In this document: in pieces, positions 1-12,594 of the stretch
How the letters are laid out: the number at the start of each line of letters is the position of its first letter
Position numbering within the stretch: position 1 is the first letter of the stretch
DNA from: Saccopteryx bilineata
Lineage: Eukaryota; Chordata; Mammalia; Chiroptera; Emballonuridae
Reading direction: 5' to 3'
DNA length: 64,000 nucleotides
NCBI RefSeq assembly: GCF_036850765.1
Contig: NC_089493.1
Coordinates: forward strand, 10,541,632 to 10,605,631
Translations under genes and position numbers: made by a program
The notes under the pieces: generated by a model
Seen by the model: only the letters and a program-made list of their open reading frames with translations
Database searches by the model: none
Told to the model about the DNA's origin: nothing

Positions 1-1826
1 TGCCGAGTGCACCTGGCAGGCTGCAGCCCATGGCTTCACACAGTTACATCTCAGAGGCGAGCAGCGTAGCAGGCCAGGCATCGGGTTCCTAACCAGAGCC
101 TGGGTTCCAGTTCCTTGCTGTCACTGCTACCCAGACGGCTTCAGACTTATGCATGCCAACTCTCTGAGGTCTACCTCCTCACCTGTAAAATATAAATGTA
201 CTAACTCTGCCCTGCCAGCCACACGGGGCTATGGCAAGGAGCAAGGGAACAGTAGACGTTGAAGTTCGCTGGAAGACACTAGGCTGGCACAGAGCCCCCA
301 GTTTCTCCAGGAGGGATGGAGGGATCCAGCCTTCCCCCAGGCCACCGGCCATCCCCGCACGGTACCTGGAGACTCGGGACTCAGCTCAGCAAGTGAATGG
401 CGGGGAGAACCACCCAGCAGCCCCGCCCTCCAGGTTGCAAAGGGCAGAGTCCAGGGGGGCTTGCAGGCGGACTCCGAGGCGTGGCCTGTACCTTTAATGA
501 GTGACATTCTTATTACACTGGATCTTCTACTACCCAAACTTGATGCAACTTGAAGCTGAGCGAACTTGACCTGTGTTTAAAGATTTTCCGGCGATGCTGG
601 GAAATGGACTACATCACACTTGACAAAATTCCATTCAAGTAATTACCCAGGGAGAGGTATTATCACTGCACAGATGCAAGTGCTCCATTTCATGGGGTTA
701 AAAATACCCACTTGCAGAGCCGTGGTGAGCACTCCTGGAGACAGCGTGCGGACAGCTCCTGGCACGGCCTCGTGAGCCTCTTCCCCGAAGTCTTGCCGAT
801 GAGCTGAAAGCTTCTCCCTGGCCCGGAGCCCTCTCCCTTGGCTCAGCCCTGGCAGCTGCACTTTCTAATGGCTCTGCTAATCAATGTTTCAAGTCCACGC
901 TGATGGAGCCCAGGCCCTGATCCCAAAAGCCCCAACTCACGGCTGGTGGAGTTTTGTTGTTTCTCAGAAAAAGCTTGCCTATTTTTTTCAAGGCCATAAA
1001 CAGCATGGTCCTCTGGGCTTTCTGCAGCCAAAACAGATCTCTTGAGGAAATCAAGTTAAAGAAATCCTCACAGACAATAGTTTTAAATGCTCCTGAGTCT
1101 TCCTTCCAGACCTAGAGAAATACAGGTCAACATGTGGGTCAACTGGACAAGTATCTTACCGAACACTGACCAGGTATGGGAGATTGAATGACTGCCCCCA
1201 AGTATTCATCACTCCCTGTATTCACACCTTTGCCACGGCTTCGTTTTGGGCAGAATGATTCTACATTCTTTGATTTGGGGGCTTGACCATGTGACTTGCT
1301 TTGGCCAATGGAATGCAATGTCAGTTCCAAGCCTAAGCCTTAAGAAGTGTCATAGGTTTTTGAGATGGACATAAAAGACATACTTCTCCTCGGTAGTTGC
1401 TGCCCCACCAGTCTGCCACAAGAGAGCGCTCACAACCAGGAAATGAATTCTCCCCCAAATCCTGTCCTCAGAATTCCAGGTTGGCAGCTGGTAGTCTGAA
1501 AGGTTGACAGAAGGGACTGTGTGAGGGTGGAATCCAAGATGTCAGCATTTTTGGCCTGCTGCCCAGTTCTGAATTAAGTTTATTTAGTGTTTAAATTTAG
1601 TTTATTTTTTCAGGTTTTCTATTTCTTCTTGGGTCAATTTGTTAATTTCTCAACAATTGTCCATTTTCTTTTCTTTTTTTTTTTGATGGTTAATTTTACT
1701 TTTTTATTTTTAATTTATTGTGTTGACATGCTTACTAGTGAATGTCCATTTACTTTATATTATCGTATTTAGGCATAAAGTTACTTTTAATGTTTCCTTA
1801 TTATCCTTTTAGTATTGTGATAACTA

Positions 1827-1829
<3 letters not shown>

Positions 1830-1861
<32 letters not shown>

Positions 1862-2232
1862 TATTTTTCTGAAGCTGGAAACGGGGAGAGATAGTCAGAC
1901 TCCCGCATGCGCCCGACCAGGATCCACCCGGCACGCCCACCAGGGGCGACGCTCTGCCCACCAGGGGGCGATGCTCTGCCCCTCCGGGCGTTGCTCTGCC
2001 ACGACCAGAGCCACTCTAGCGCCTGGGGCAGAGGCCAAGGAACCATCCCCAGCGCCCGGGCCATCTTTGCTCCAATGGAGCCTTGGCTGCGGGAAGGGAA
2101 GAGAGAGACAGAGAGGAAGGGGGGGGGTGGAGAAGCAAATGGGCGCTTCTCCTGTGTGCCCTGGCTGGGAATCGAACCCGGGTCCCCCTCACGCCAGGCT
2201 GATGCTCTACCACTGAGCCAACCAGCCAGGGC
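1830..2232 (-). mobile_element. Long tRNA-derived SINE
   Basis: T-rich tract followed by CTGAAGCTGGAAACG and ending CAACCAGCCAGGGCC. Flanks share TACTCTTTT. Confidence 0.92.
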
Positions 2233-3093
2233 CTACTCTTTTATTCCTGATGATGGTGATTTTTGTTTTCTCTCATTTTTCCCCCTTTATCAAGGAAAAC
2301 CTTAGCTGTGGTTTTAATGTAAAAGCTGAAATTGTTCATTTTTTCCATTGTGTTTGTTTTCTATTTTATTGATTTCTGCTCTTTATTTCTTTTCTTTCAC
2401 TTACTTTGGATTTAATTTTCCCTTCCTAATTTAGAAACAGATCACTTATTTCAAATCTTTCTTTTCTTCTAATACAAACATGTAAAGCTACACAAAAATA
2501 TTCTTATGTGCCAATTTAGTTACATACTACACATTTTGGTGTTTTATCTACATTCATTCAAAATATTTTCTGATTTCACTTGTGATTTTTTTTAATGTGC
2601 CCCTTGCATTATTGAGAACTGTTTTACTCCATTCCTATATATCTGCTGAATCTTATTGTTATCTTATTGTTATTAATTATAAATTTAATAGCTCTGTGGT
2701 TACATAATATACTCTGTATGTCTTTGATCTTCTGAAACTTATGGGACTTATATTCTGGCTCAGTATATGTTCTGTTTTGGGATGGTCTATAAGCTTTACA
2801 CAGTGTGACAATCCCAGCTTTTTGCATAAAGTGTTTAGTTCATTGATATTTAAATAATTATCAGTATGGTTGGGTTTAAGACTGCCATCTTGATTAAGTT
2901 TTTCATTTGTCCTGTATGTTCTTTGTTCCTCTGCTCATACTTCCCTGCCTTATTTTGGGTGAGTTAAGTATGATTGATTATGTCATTTAGTTATTCAATT
3001 AACCTTTTAGCAAAACCTATGTGTGTTGTTTCTAATGTATTTTTTTTTTAGAAATTGAAACCTGATTTTTTAACTTAATCACATTCTATTCTT

Positions 3094-3494
3094 TTTTTTT
3101 TTTTTTTTTTTTTGTATTTTTCTGAAGCTGGAAATGGGGAGAGACAGTCAGACAGACTCCCGCATGCACCCGACGGGGATCCACCCGGCACGCCCACCAG
3201 GGGCAATGCTCTGCCCACCAGGGGGCGATGCTCTGCCCCTCCAGGGTGTCGCTCTGCCGAGACCAGAGCCACTCTAGCGCCTGGGGCAGAGGCCAAGGAA
3301 CCATCCCCAGCGCCCGGGGCCATCTTTGCTCCAATGGAGCCTTGGCTGCGGGAGGGGAAGAGAGAGACAGAGAGGAAGGAGGGGGGGGTGGAGAAGCAAA
3401 TGGGCGCTTCTCCTATCTGCCCTGGCCGGGAATCAAACCCGGGTCCCCCGCACGCCAGGCCGACGCTCTACCACTGAGCCAACCGGCCAGGGCC
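3094..3494 (-). mobile_element. Long tRNA-derived SINE
   Basis: Flanked by ACATTCTATTCTT (3081-3093, 3495-3507), a perfect duplication. Confidence 0.95.
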
Positions 3495-4913
3495 ACATTC
3501 TATTCTTTAACTAATAGTATTCTACGCCACAAACAATATCAGAAACCTACACTATTACATCCCAGTTATCCCTTCCCTGTCCTGTGCGCTCTTCTCCTAT
3601 ACTTTAATTCTGTGTATGTAATAACCCCATAATGCGTTGCTATTATTCTCAGTTATTATCTTTAAGATTATATTTACATGTGTGTATAAAGATAATTCAG
3701 AAGGTCTTTTACATTACCCCACACGTTCACCCCTTCTGACGCCCTTGGCTCCTTCCTGCACACTCAGGCCTCCGTCTGGCGTAGGCTTCCTTGAACCTGC
3801 ATAAATTCCTTTAGCATTTCTTTCAGTGTTCATCGGCTGGCAAAGAAATTCCCTAAACTTGGTTCATCTTAAAATGTATTTGTTTCTCTTTCAGTTTTGT
3901 AGGATATTTTCCCTAAAGAATTCCAGATCGATATTTTTTTCTTTTAATATTAATTTTTTTTTTCAATATTTTTTCATCATTCTGTTGTCTTCCGTTCACC
4001 ATTGGTTTTGTTTTTTTTATTTTAAAAGATTGTTACTAATCTTGTGGTTTCCCTATATAAATGTTTCTTTTTATTGATCTCTGGACTGTTTATAATTCTT
4101 TTATTTCCATATTTGATTGCCAGGAGTTTGACTACAATCTGCCTAGCTGATTTATCCTCTTTGGGGGTTCTTGGAGCTTTTTGGATCAGTGAGTTATTGT
4201 TTTTGTCTTTATCAAATTTGTAAAAAGTTAAGCCAATATTTTTTCAAATATTATTTTTCACCTATTATTTCTCTTCTCACCAATTACATGTGTGTTTGGC
4301 CACTCAGTACTGCTGTACAATTTATTGATACACTGTTCATTTTTTTCCCATTTTCCCCTTTCTATGCTTCAGTTGGATTATCTTTAGTGACCTTTCTTCA
4401 ATTCTCGTGTCCAGTATGCTGTTAACCCCATTCCATAAATTTATAATTTATATATTGTATTTTTCAGTTCCATAATTTCCATTTAGTTATTTTTTAGAGC
4501 AACCAACTTTCTCCTTTTCTGAATTTCTAATCTTTCCAATTATTATATTTATATATTCTTCTAGATTCTTATATATATTTATCAAAAATAATTTTAAAGT
4601 ATATTTCTGATAATTCTAACAATATGGGTCATCTGTGGAACTGTGCCTATTAACTGATTTTTTTTCTTGACTACAGGTTACACTTCTCTGCCTCACAGTA
4701 TGTCCTGTATTTTTTATTTCTTTCTTATTCTGAACTTTGTATCAGGGAAGGGTTTATCTCTGGTTAGTTATTTTATATTTCTTTGTCCACAGTTCTTTAA
4801 TGACTTTAAGTATGAGTTGGCCAATGATGGCCCACAGTTCAAATCCAGCTCACACCCTGTCTTGGTACATGTTATGAAATAAAAATGGCTTCTGTATTTT
4901 TTAAAGAACTGTG

Positions 4914-4966
4914 AAGAAGAAAAAGGAGGAGAAGGAGCAGAAGGAGAAGGAGGAGGAGGAGAAACA
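4914..4966 (+). repeat. GGA/GAA-rich low-complexity tract
   Basis: Purine-only repeats of AGGAGGAG and AAGGAGAAGG type. Confidence 0.8.
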
Positions 4967-5687
4967 AAGACCATGGGTAACAAAGTATTTAATCTCTGGT
5001 CCATAACAAAATATTTGTCAAGACCAATTCAAAGAAAAAAAAATATCTTTCTGTTTATCCATTGTTTTCTTGTATTTCAGCAGTAGCAACGGTCTTTCGC
5101 ATCCTTCCAGAATTCATACTGTAGTTTTAATTTCTATAGCCTTATTCATGCAAACTGTGCATCTTCTCATTTATGTATTGGTTATTTGAATAGCCTCACT
5201 TTTTTTTGTTTGTTTCTTTTTTCTTTTGTAAGTTAAAAGAAATTTTTCATTGAAAGATTTTTCATGAAAAAAGTTATTGTATATTTTTTAACAATTTTAT
5301 TGAGGCCTAACTTACATGCAATAAAAAACACAGATTTAAAGTGTATCCTTTAAGGGGCTTTGATATACACCTACATTTGTAAGACCATCACCACAGTTGA
5401 GACAATGAACATACTCAGTGCTTCTGGAATCTCTCCACCTGCCTGCATCTCTCCAACCCCACAACCGCTAATCTTTTCTTCTGTAACTCCTAATCTGTCT
5501 TTAATACCATCTAGTATGGTTTTTATCTTGTTGTTTTCATTGCTAGAATTTCAATTTGGGTCTTTTTTTAAAATATAGTTCATGCTTTTATTTAACATGT
5601 TCAATCCTTTCTTTAGCTTCTTGAAAATATAACATGCAGTTGTTGGTGTTTTAATGACCTTATCTACAAATTCTATCATTTGTGTTT

Positions 5688-6125
5688 TTTTTTGTTTTGT
5701 TTTGTTTTTTTTTTTGCACTTTTCTGAAGCTGGAAACAGGGAGAGACAGTCAGACAGACTCCCGCATGCGCCCGACCGGGATCCACCCGGCACGCCCACC
5801 AGGGGCGACGCTCTGCCCACCAGGGGGCGATGCTCTGCCCATCCTGGGCGTCGCCATGTTGCGACCCTCCTGGGTGTCGCCATGTTGCGACCAGAGCCAC
5901 TCTAGCGCCTGGGGCAGAGGCCACAGAGCCATCCCCAGCGCTCGGGCCATCTTTGCTCCAATGGAGCCTTGGCTGCTGGAGGGGAAGAGAGAGACAGAGA
6001 GGAAGGTGCGGCGGAGGGGTGGAGAAGCAAATGGGCGCTTCTCCTATGTGCCCTGGCCGGGAATCGAACCCGGGTCCTCCGCACGCTAGGCCGACGCTCT
6101 ACCGCTGAGCCAACCGGCCAGGGCC
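5688..6125 (-). mobile_element. Long tRNA-derived SINE, MATGWRTP-type subfamily
   Basis: The body carries a duplicated GTCGCCATGTTGCGACC segment, shared with 23519-23930 and partly with 47230-47621, so these define a SINE subfamily. Flanks share a TTGTGTT core. Confidence 0.9.
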
Positions 6126-8566
6126 TTGTGTTATTTTTTTATTAGTGTCAATTACTTTTTTTAAAAACCTTATTATGGGTTGTATTTCCCTGTTTCTTGG
6201 CTTGTGACTTTTTACCAGATGCAGATATTTACCATGTTGTTGAGCTTTGTTCTGAGATGTGATCAAGGTCCTTGGAAACGTCAAGTCTTGCTTTGTTAGG
6301 CAGGACTGGAGCAACATTTAAAGTAAAACTAATATTCTTCTGCTACTGAGAGAAAATACTTCTCAGTACCTCACCTGATGCTCCATGAAGTATGACGTTT
6401 TCCACTTCTGCTCATGGGAATAGACACTATTTCCTCTGTTGTGTGAGCCAGAGAGATTGCTCACTATCAGTTTGAGAGGCTCTTCCCTTCATCATGTTTG
6501 CTTTTCCATAAGCAGTGCACTCAGCTGAATACTGAAGGGGACCTTGTGCAGATCTTTGAAATTCTGTCTATGTGCCTCTTTCTCATCTCTGCTTCTCTGC
6601 TATGTGAACTTTTGACCATTTGGGTTATCTGCACTTCCAGTTTCAGACCCCTAACCTTGTGGAAACTGTGGATGGTTTGTTAAGCCTCTTGCATGTTTTT
6701 CTACTAGACAGTTTGACTTTTTATTGATTTCTGAAAGTGATTTATATATTCTGGGTATCAGTTCTTTGTTATACTTGTGACAAATAGTTTCACCTATTGT
6801 GTGGCTTGATTTTTTCATTCTTCTCATGGTGACTTTATTGAATAGAGCTTCTTAATTTTAGTATATTCAAATTAATAACTTTTCCCCTTATGATTAAGTG
6901 TTTTTATTGTGTTTGGCTTAAGCATATAGTCTTTATTTGCAAATTTCAGGAAACCAGAACTAACCCAGTTGGCACTACTCAAGGGAGACACTAAGAAGGT
7001 GAGTAGTATACATTGAGTTTGAAGTTATCTTCAAGAGCAGCTTTTATAAACAATAAAGTCTATTTGTGGCTTGGTTGTTTTTTTTTAATTAACATTGAGT
7101 TTATTGAAAAAAATTAAAAGCTAATATCCTTAAGTTTTTAGGTTTAATTAAAACCTTGATCTTCCATGTATAAATCTAAGAGGATTTTTACAACCTAGTT
7201 GATAAAATCCCCTAAATATTTTAGGTTGAATATGTATTAACATAACCAATTTTCTTTTTAAGTTTGTATCTATAATTAATTTTATTTTTAAACACTGCTT
7301 TTGTCTCTAACAAGCAAGGCCTTCGCACAAATCTGGTGAATCTTATGAACCTGATAAAATAAACTTACACAATTTTGAATGTTTCATCTTTATAATCACA
7401 AGTTAAATCTCTTACTGAAGTGCACCAGTAAAATTAGAATCGTAACCCTAATCTGTCACATACACCAAATTCTTATGCACAAATAAAATCTTTAATATGC
7501 ACAAATTATTCTTAAAACATTCCAAACTTATAATGCCATTATTTTTATATTTTATTTTCTTTTTAAATAATGAAAAACATGCCCAGGTCTTTGATGGGCC
7601 CTGTCTGGGTAGTTCAGTTGGTTGGGGCGTTGTCCCGGCTCAGTCTCCGATTGGTGTGCATATGGGAGTCAATCAGTGAATACATGGGCAAGTGGAACAG
7701 TAGGAGAGTGTTTTTCTTTCTCTCCTTCTCTCTTTCTTCCTCTCTTTCTAAAAATCAATCAATAATTTTTTTAATTAATCAATTTATATTAAAAAAATAA
7801 AGTTACCAAGATGCTAATTTTTAACCAGGCTGGCACTGCCCCCTAGGGGACATTTTTCAAATTTGACAGCGAGTATTTTGCAGTCCCAGTGATGGATGGA
7901 TGTTCTAGTTTGTAGCACATGGGTGTCAGGGATGCCTGACATTCTGAAATACACAGGACAGTCCCATACAACTAAGTTATCCTGTACAAATTTCAAAAGT
8001 CTCTTCATGTAAGCAAAAATTTATAATTACTTGCGCCTAGAACTTTACCACATGCTCCAAGTAAGTATTTTTTTTGCATAGTTTTAATTTAGGCTGACTT
8101 TTTTAGGAATTGAAATTATCTTGCAAATCTAGGAGAGACTATATTTTGATATGTTCTGAACTTTACCAAGAGTTACTGACCATTTCAGGAAATTGTGTTG
8201 TGAGTAGCAATGTCACTCATAGTGCTTGAGCCAGTGTGTATGTGCAGTGATCACATTCATGGAGAATAGATATAGATGTATAGATAGGGATAAATAGATG
8301 TATTTCTTAATCCCTTGTTTCATATGATCTAATATAAAAAGAAAACTTCATGACTTTCTTGAATGCAAAAACAACTGATCTATTTTGTCTTCTGCTATAA
8401 TAGTGTTTGACTATATACATATTGAAATATGTATGTTTTATTATAAATAACTTTCTTTTATTTCTCTTTTACATTACAGTTTGGGCAGTATCTTGTGTGC
8501 AATGAGATGATCTTATATACGAATTCCATTACAGGATAAGAGAGATTATTACAAACTATTTTTTTA
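6126..8566. other. Intergenic, L1 scraps and a weak SINE
   Basis: No gene seen. 6715-6870 resembles antisense L1 ORF2 (CTGGGTATCAGTTCTTTG). 7588-7790 looks like a degenerate forward Ves-type SINE (CTGTCTGGGTAGTTCAGTTG, CTCTTTCTAAAAATCAATC). The remainder is unassigned AT-rich sequence. Confidence 0.5.
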
Positions 8567-8939
8567 ATTTATTTTTTGTATTTTTCTGAAGCTGGAAACG
8601 GGGAGGCAGTCAGACAGACTCCCGCATGCGCCTGACCAGGATCCACCTGGCACGCCCACCAGGGGGCGATGCTCTGCCCATCCGGGGCGTCGCTTTGTCG
8701 CGACCAGAGCCACTCTAGTGCCTGGGGCAGAGGCCAAGGAGCCATCCCCAGCGCCCGGACCATCTTTTGCTCCAATGGAGCCTCGGCTGCGGGAGGGGAA
8801 GAGAGAGACACAGAGGAAGGAGAGGGGGAGGGGTGGAGAAGCAGATGGGCGCTTCTCCTGTGTGCCCTGGCCGGGAATCGAACCCGGGACTTCCGCACAC
8901 CAGGCTGACGCTCTACCACTGAGCCAACCGGCCAGGGCC
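8567..8939 (-). mobile_element. Long tRNA-derived SINE
   Basis: Flanked by TACAAACTATTTTT/TACAAAGTATTTTT. Confidence 0.93.
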
Positions 8940-9900
8940 TACAAAGTATTTTTAAACCTAAAAAAATATATATGTGTAGCCCAGGATCAATAGTTATGAT
9001 ACTACTGTACTGTATACTAAAATTGAACAATAAAGCAAGTGGATGACAGGTAAAAGGAGTATGTTTTTTCTTACTTGAGTGGGAATTAACATATAAGAAG
9101 GGGGAAGAAGCTAGAATGACCCATATGGTGATAGATTAGAGTTGGAGACATCAGTGTAAACTCATGTTTAGCTTAGTATCAATACAGGTGGTTACAAAGA
9201 GAAATATTTATAAATATCTGTACATACATGGATTAGTATATATACATACATTTCCTTGCTCTATAGCTGAGAAGGCATAGAAGCAACAACACCCTAGTAA
9301 CAATGAGCACACCCAGTATGCAGATGTTGACATTAAATACCAAGTTCTAATAACAGAACCAGAATTTCAGTTCTAGGACTAGGATAAGAAATGGACAAAA
9401 TAAGCCTATAGCATCAGGTAGTACCAGAACATAAAAGAGTCCTCCACACACACACATACACACACACACAGAGTGATGGGGGTATGTCAGAGAGACACAG
9501 GAGCCAACTCCAAGTCTCACAATGGCCAAAGCTGGAAAAAACTTGAGCCACAAAATAATTAAAGTGCTATCGATTATGAACCAAAGTGTGAAATAAATAA
9601 CAATGAGTTCATAATGATTTAAACAAATGATTAAATAAATAAATAGGAGAGAAGAGAGAAATCTCCCATGCAGAAGTATTCCAAATAACTTTTGTTTTGA
9701 AGACTCTCCACCCTCAAAGAGGTGGAGGTAACTGCCCACTCTCTCCATGTGGGCTATATACATAGTGACCCTGAGCTTCTTCCAAAGAGAACAGTGTTGA
9801 GAGGAATGTGGGTGTAGGAGACAACCCTGCACCAACATAAACGGCAGTTAACTGCAGAGCAAGGGTTACTTGGAGACAAGAGATCTTGGGGTATGTTAGC

Positions 9901-10437
9901 TGTTGCACTCGCCGGGTAAAACAAACACTGGAGACGTTTGGAGAGTTTTAGACAAAGTTTTATGGCCAAGAGAAAAAGAAGAAAAACAAACCTGCGCAGG
10001 GGCGAACTCAGGCGGTAGTCACCAGAGTCACACCGAGCGCCTACAGTCTAGGGGTTTTTATAGCGTAGCAAGCAAGCGGTTCATACAGAAGCGAATTTGA
10101 CGTTTAGCAATTGGCTTCCCTAAATTAAATTTTAGTCACGTGCCTTAGTAACCAGTCATACAGTTGAAAGCCCCCAGCTGGAAATGTCCCTATCTATCCC
10201 CTAGGATGTGATTACATTAACTATCTTAGGAGTTTTTAGGACTTCCTTATCTCAAGGGACTCCTCAGCTCCTAGTCATCCTGGGAGTCTAACGACTTCCC
10301 TATCTCAAGGACTCATCTGTTTTTGTTTTTTTTTAGTCATCCTGGGAGTCTGGGCTCATCTGTTTACTGGACTAGTTCCTTTGAAGTTATTTCCAAAGCC
10401 CATTAATGTATTTTATGGCTTTTATTCGAATGTCACA
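9901..10437 (-). mobile_element. Solo LTR nested in the 5' LTR
   Basis: 537 bp flanked by TTAGC on both sides (9896-9900, 10438-10442) and absent from the 3' LTR. The minus strand starts TGTGAC and ends GCAACA, and contains CTATAAAAACCCC and, near its end, CATAAAA. TATA, 5-bp duplication and ends fit a gammaretrovirus-like (class I) LTR in reverse orientation. Confidence 0.85.
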
Positions 10438-10767
10438 TTAGCAATGGGGAGACATTGGCCTGGGTTACTTGAATGCAAGTACGCAGGATTCTTGGAGGAA
10501 TGCCTCCAAGAACCAGATGTCCTTTATGGCTGATAAGTTTAAGTTCTGAGGCTCTGACTCTTCTTGTGTCCTTGTTCATGAAAGAAACAATAGACATGCA
10601 GGGTTGGGATGAAACGGATGGGGAAAAAAGGCTCGTGTAACTTTCTAGTTTTATCTGCCGATCTATGGCTTTTGCACCTCAATAAATATGCAGTGGCTCA
10701 GTTTCTCAGTCTGAATCCGCCTAAGAGTTTCAGCCCTCTGCCCATTAACTTGCATCTGGTGTGTCTT

Positions 10768-11144
10768 TTTTTTTTTTCCTTTTTGTATTTTTCTTAAGTT
10801 GGAAACGGGGAGGCAGTCAGACAGACTCCCGCATGCGGCCAACCGGGATCCACCCAGAACGCCCACCAGGGGGCGATGCTCTGCCCATCTGGGGCACCGC
10901 TCTGCTGCAACCAGAGCCATTCTAGCACCTGAGGCAGAGACCACAGAGCCATCCCCAGCACCCAGGCAAACTTTGCTCCAATGGAGCCTTGGCTGCAAGA
11001 GGGGAAGAGAGAGACAGAGAGGAAGGAGAGGGGGAGGGGTGGAGAAGCAGATGGGCGCTTCTCCTGTGTGCCCTGGCCGGGAATCGAACCCGGGACTCCT
11101 GCCTGCCAGGCCGACGCTCTACCACTGAGCCAACTGGCCAGGGC
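10768..11144 (-). mobile_element. Long tRNA-derived SINE in the 5' LTR
   Basis: Flanked by CTGGTGTGTCTT on both sides (10756-10767, 11145-11156). The 3' LTR retains the empty site. Confidence 0.95.
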
Positions 11145-11194
11145 CTGGTGTGTCTTGTCTCGCGAGTCTGAACCATAAAGAAATTTGTAACATC

Positions 11195-11212
11195 TGGCGT
11201 CCAACATGGGGC
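11195..11212 (+). other. Primer binding site, tRNA-Lys type
   Basis: TGGCGTCCAACATGGGGC lies two bases after the LTR end. It resembles the tRNA-Lys primer site TGGCGCCCAACGTGGGGC of class II retroviruses with two substitutions. Confidence 0.85.
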
Positions 11213-11325
11213 ACGATCCCACAAATGGGTGCTTGAAGCGGTCAGAGTTTGCAGTCTTGGAACCATCAGACCAAAGGGGTATAAGACTGCTCAGTAGGTA
11301 AACGAAACCTTTGGGATGCAGAGTA

Positions 11326-12050
11326 ATGGGGAATTCTCACGCCAATTCCTCATCAATAGAGACCCAGCACATGAAACTACTGCAAACATTATTAAAAGGG
11401 TCTGGTATAACTGTTAAAAATGAAAGTAAAGGCCCTGGCCGGTTGGCTCAGCGGTAGAGCGTCAGCCTGGTGTGCAGGAGTCCCAGGTTTGATTCCCGGC
11501 CAGGGCACACAGGAGAAGCGCCCATCTGCTTCTCCACCCCTCCTCCTCTCCTTCCTCTCTGTCTCTCTCTTCCCTTCCCGCAGCCAAGTCTCCATTGGAG
11601 CAAAGATGGCCCGGGCGCTGGGGATGGCTCTGTGGCCTCTGCCTCAGGCGCGAGAATGGCTCTGGATGCAACAGAGCGGCGCCCCAGAGGGGCAGAACAT
11701 CGCCCCCTGGTGGGCATGCCGGGTGGATCCCGGTCGGGCACATGCGGGAGTCTGTCTGACTGCCTCCCCGTTTCCAGCTTCGGAAAAATGAAAAAAAAAT
11801 TAAGTTATTATTTAAAAATATAAAGAAGCATTGTTACTGGTTTCAGCCACAAGGAAATGCTGCTTTAAGTTTAAAAACCTGGAACCAAGTAATGAGAGCT
11901 TTATGGCAGATCAACAAGGACACACTATTTCTCTTTCTGTTTGGTCTCTTTGTAATTTCACTTCTTTGGTTTTGCAATCTTTGCAGTCTGCTTCTGAATC
12001 CTCATGGCCTCCAGCTCGTCAGGTAATGTCTGATATTGGTATAGGTTGAG
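11326..12050 (+). pseudogene. Gag N-terminal (matrix) remnant
   Basis: An ATG at 11326-11328 is followed by codons for Gly-Asn-Ser, a possible myristoylation start, ~130 bp after the primer site, where gag should begin. The frame is open to a SINE insertion at 11431. Related sequence continues at ~11800-12045 before stops. The rest of gag is not recognisable. Assignment rests on position and the matrix-like start; it is inactive. Confidence 0.6.
11431..11799 (+). mobile_element. Long tRNA-derived SINE in the gag remnant
   Basis: Starts GGCCCTGGCCGGTTGGCTCA and ends CTTCGGAAAAATG(A)n. It splits the gag-like frame. No clear duplication was found. Confidence 0.9.
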
Positions 12051-12594
12051 CAGTAACTGTTAAAAGGAGAGAAGCTTGAAGCATTACATCAATTGGTACA
12101 AACTCAATTAGAATTAGGACATATAGAAGAATCACAAAGTCCTTAGAATTCTCCAATCTTTGTAATAAAGAAATAATACTGATTTTCTTTGGTGTTTTGG
12201 CTATGATCCTCTGAGCTATCATTTTGTTTCTTTCCTGTTCTTTGCCTGGAAATCAAGACAGGGGACTCCTGATGGATCTGATTACAAAATCTTTTAGTGG
12301 CCCCCGAGTTTTATTTTCTTTTTGGGAGATTTTGATTAGTCTCATCCATCCTTAGTCACTGTCAGAAAATGCCTTGACTAAAATCAGGCAGGCATCTTTC
12401 TAGTCTGATTGTGCTCTGAAATCCTGGTTTCTTTCTGGCTTGTCTGGTCTGGTTTGTTTGAATCTAGTCTCCGTTTAGTTTTTGTTTGATGTTGTCTAAA
12501 ATATAATTTTTAAGGCCTGAATTAAGTTCTTGTATGCAAAAATTGGAAATGCCACCTTTTATATTGAAAAAATTATTTCATCCATATATTTTTT

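Larger units (their letters stand above)
1560..5680 (-). repeat. Ancient antisense L1 sequence
   Basis: AT-rich sequence whose phrases resemble antisense L1 ORF2/ORF1 (TTTATTGATTTCTGCTC, TTCAAAATATTTTCTGATTT, ATTTTTTCAAATATT). At 5285-5560 it resembles an old L1 3' UTR (CAATTTTATTGAGG). Several fragments of more than one L1 may be joined. All frames are decayed. SINEs interrupt it at 1830 and 3094. Confidence 0.65.
9813..11192 (+). repeat. 5' LTR of the provirus, doubly interrupted
   Basis: Begins TGTAGGAG and ends TAACA. Removing a 537-bp solo LTR and a 377-bp SINE with their duplications leaves ~449 bp, close to the 452-bp 3' LTR. CAATAAATATGCAGTGG (poly(A) signal region) is shared with the 3' LTR. 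Confidence 0.9.

Noticed and set aside
9347..9838. 163-codon minus-strand frame before the provirus
   Set aside because: It runs through a CA microsatellite and into the LTR, with no recognisable protein or splice context.
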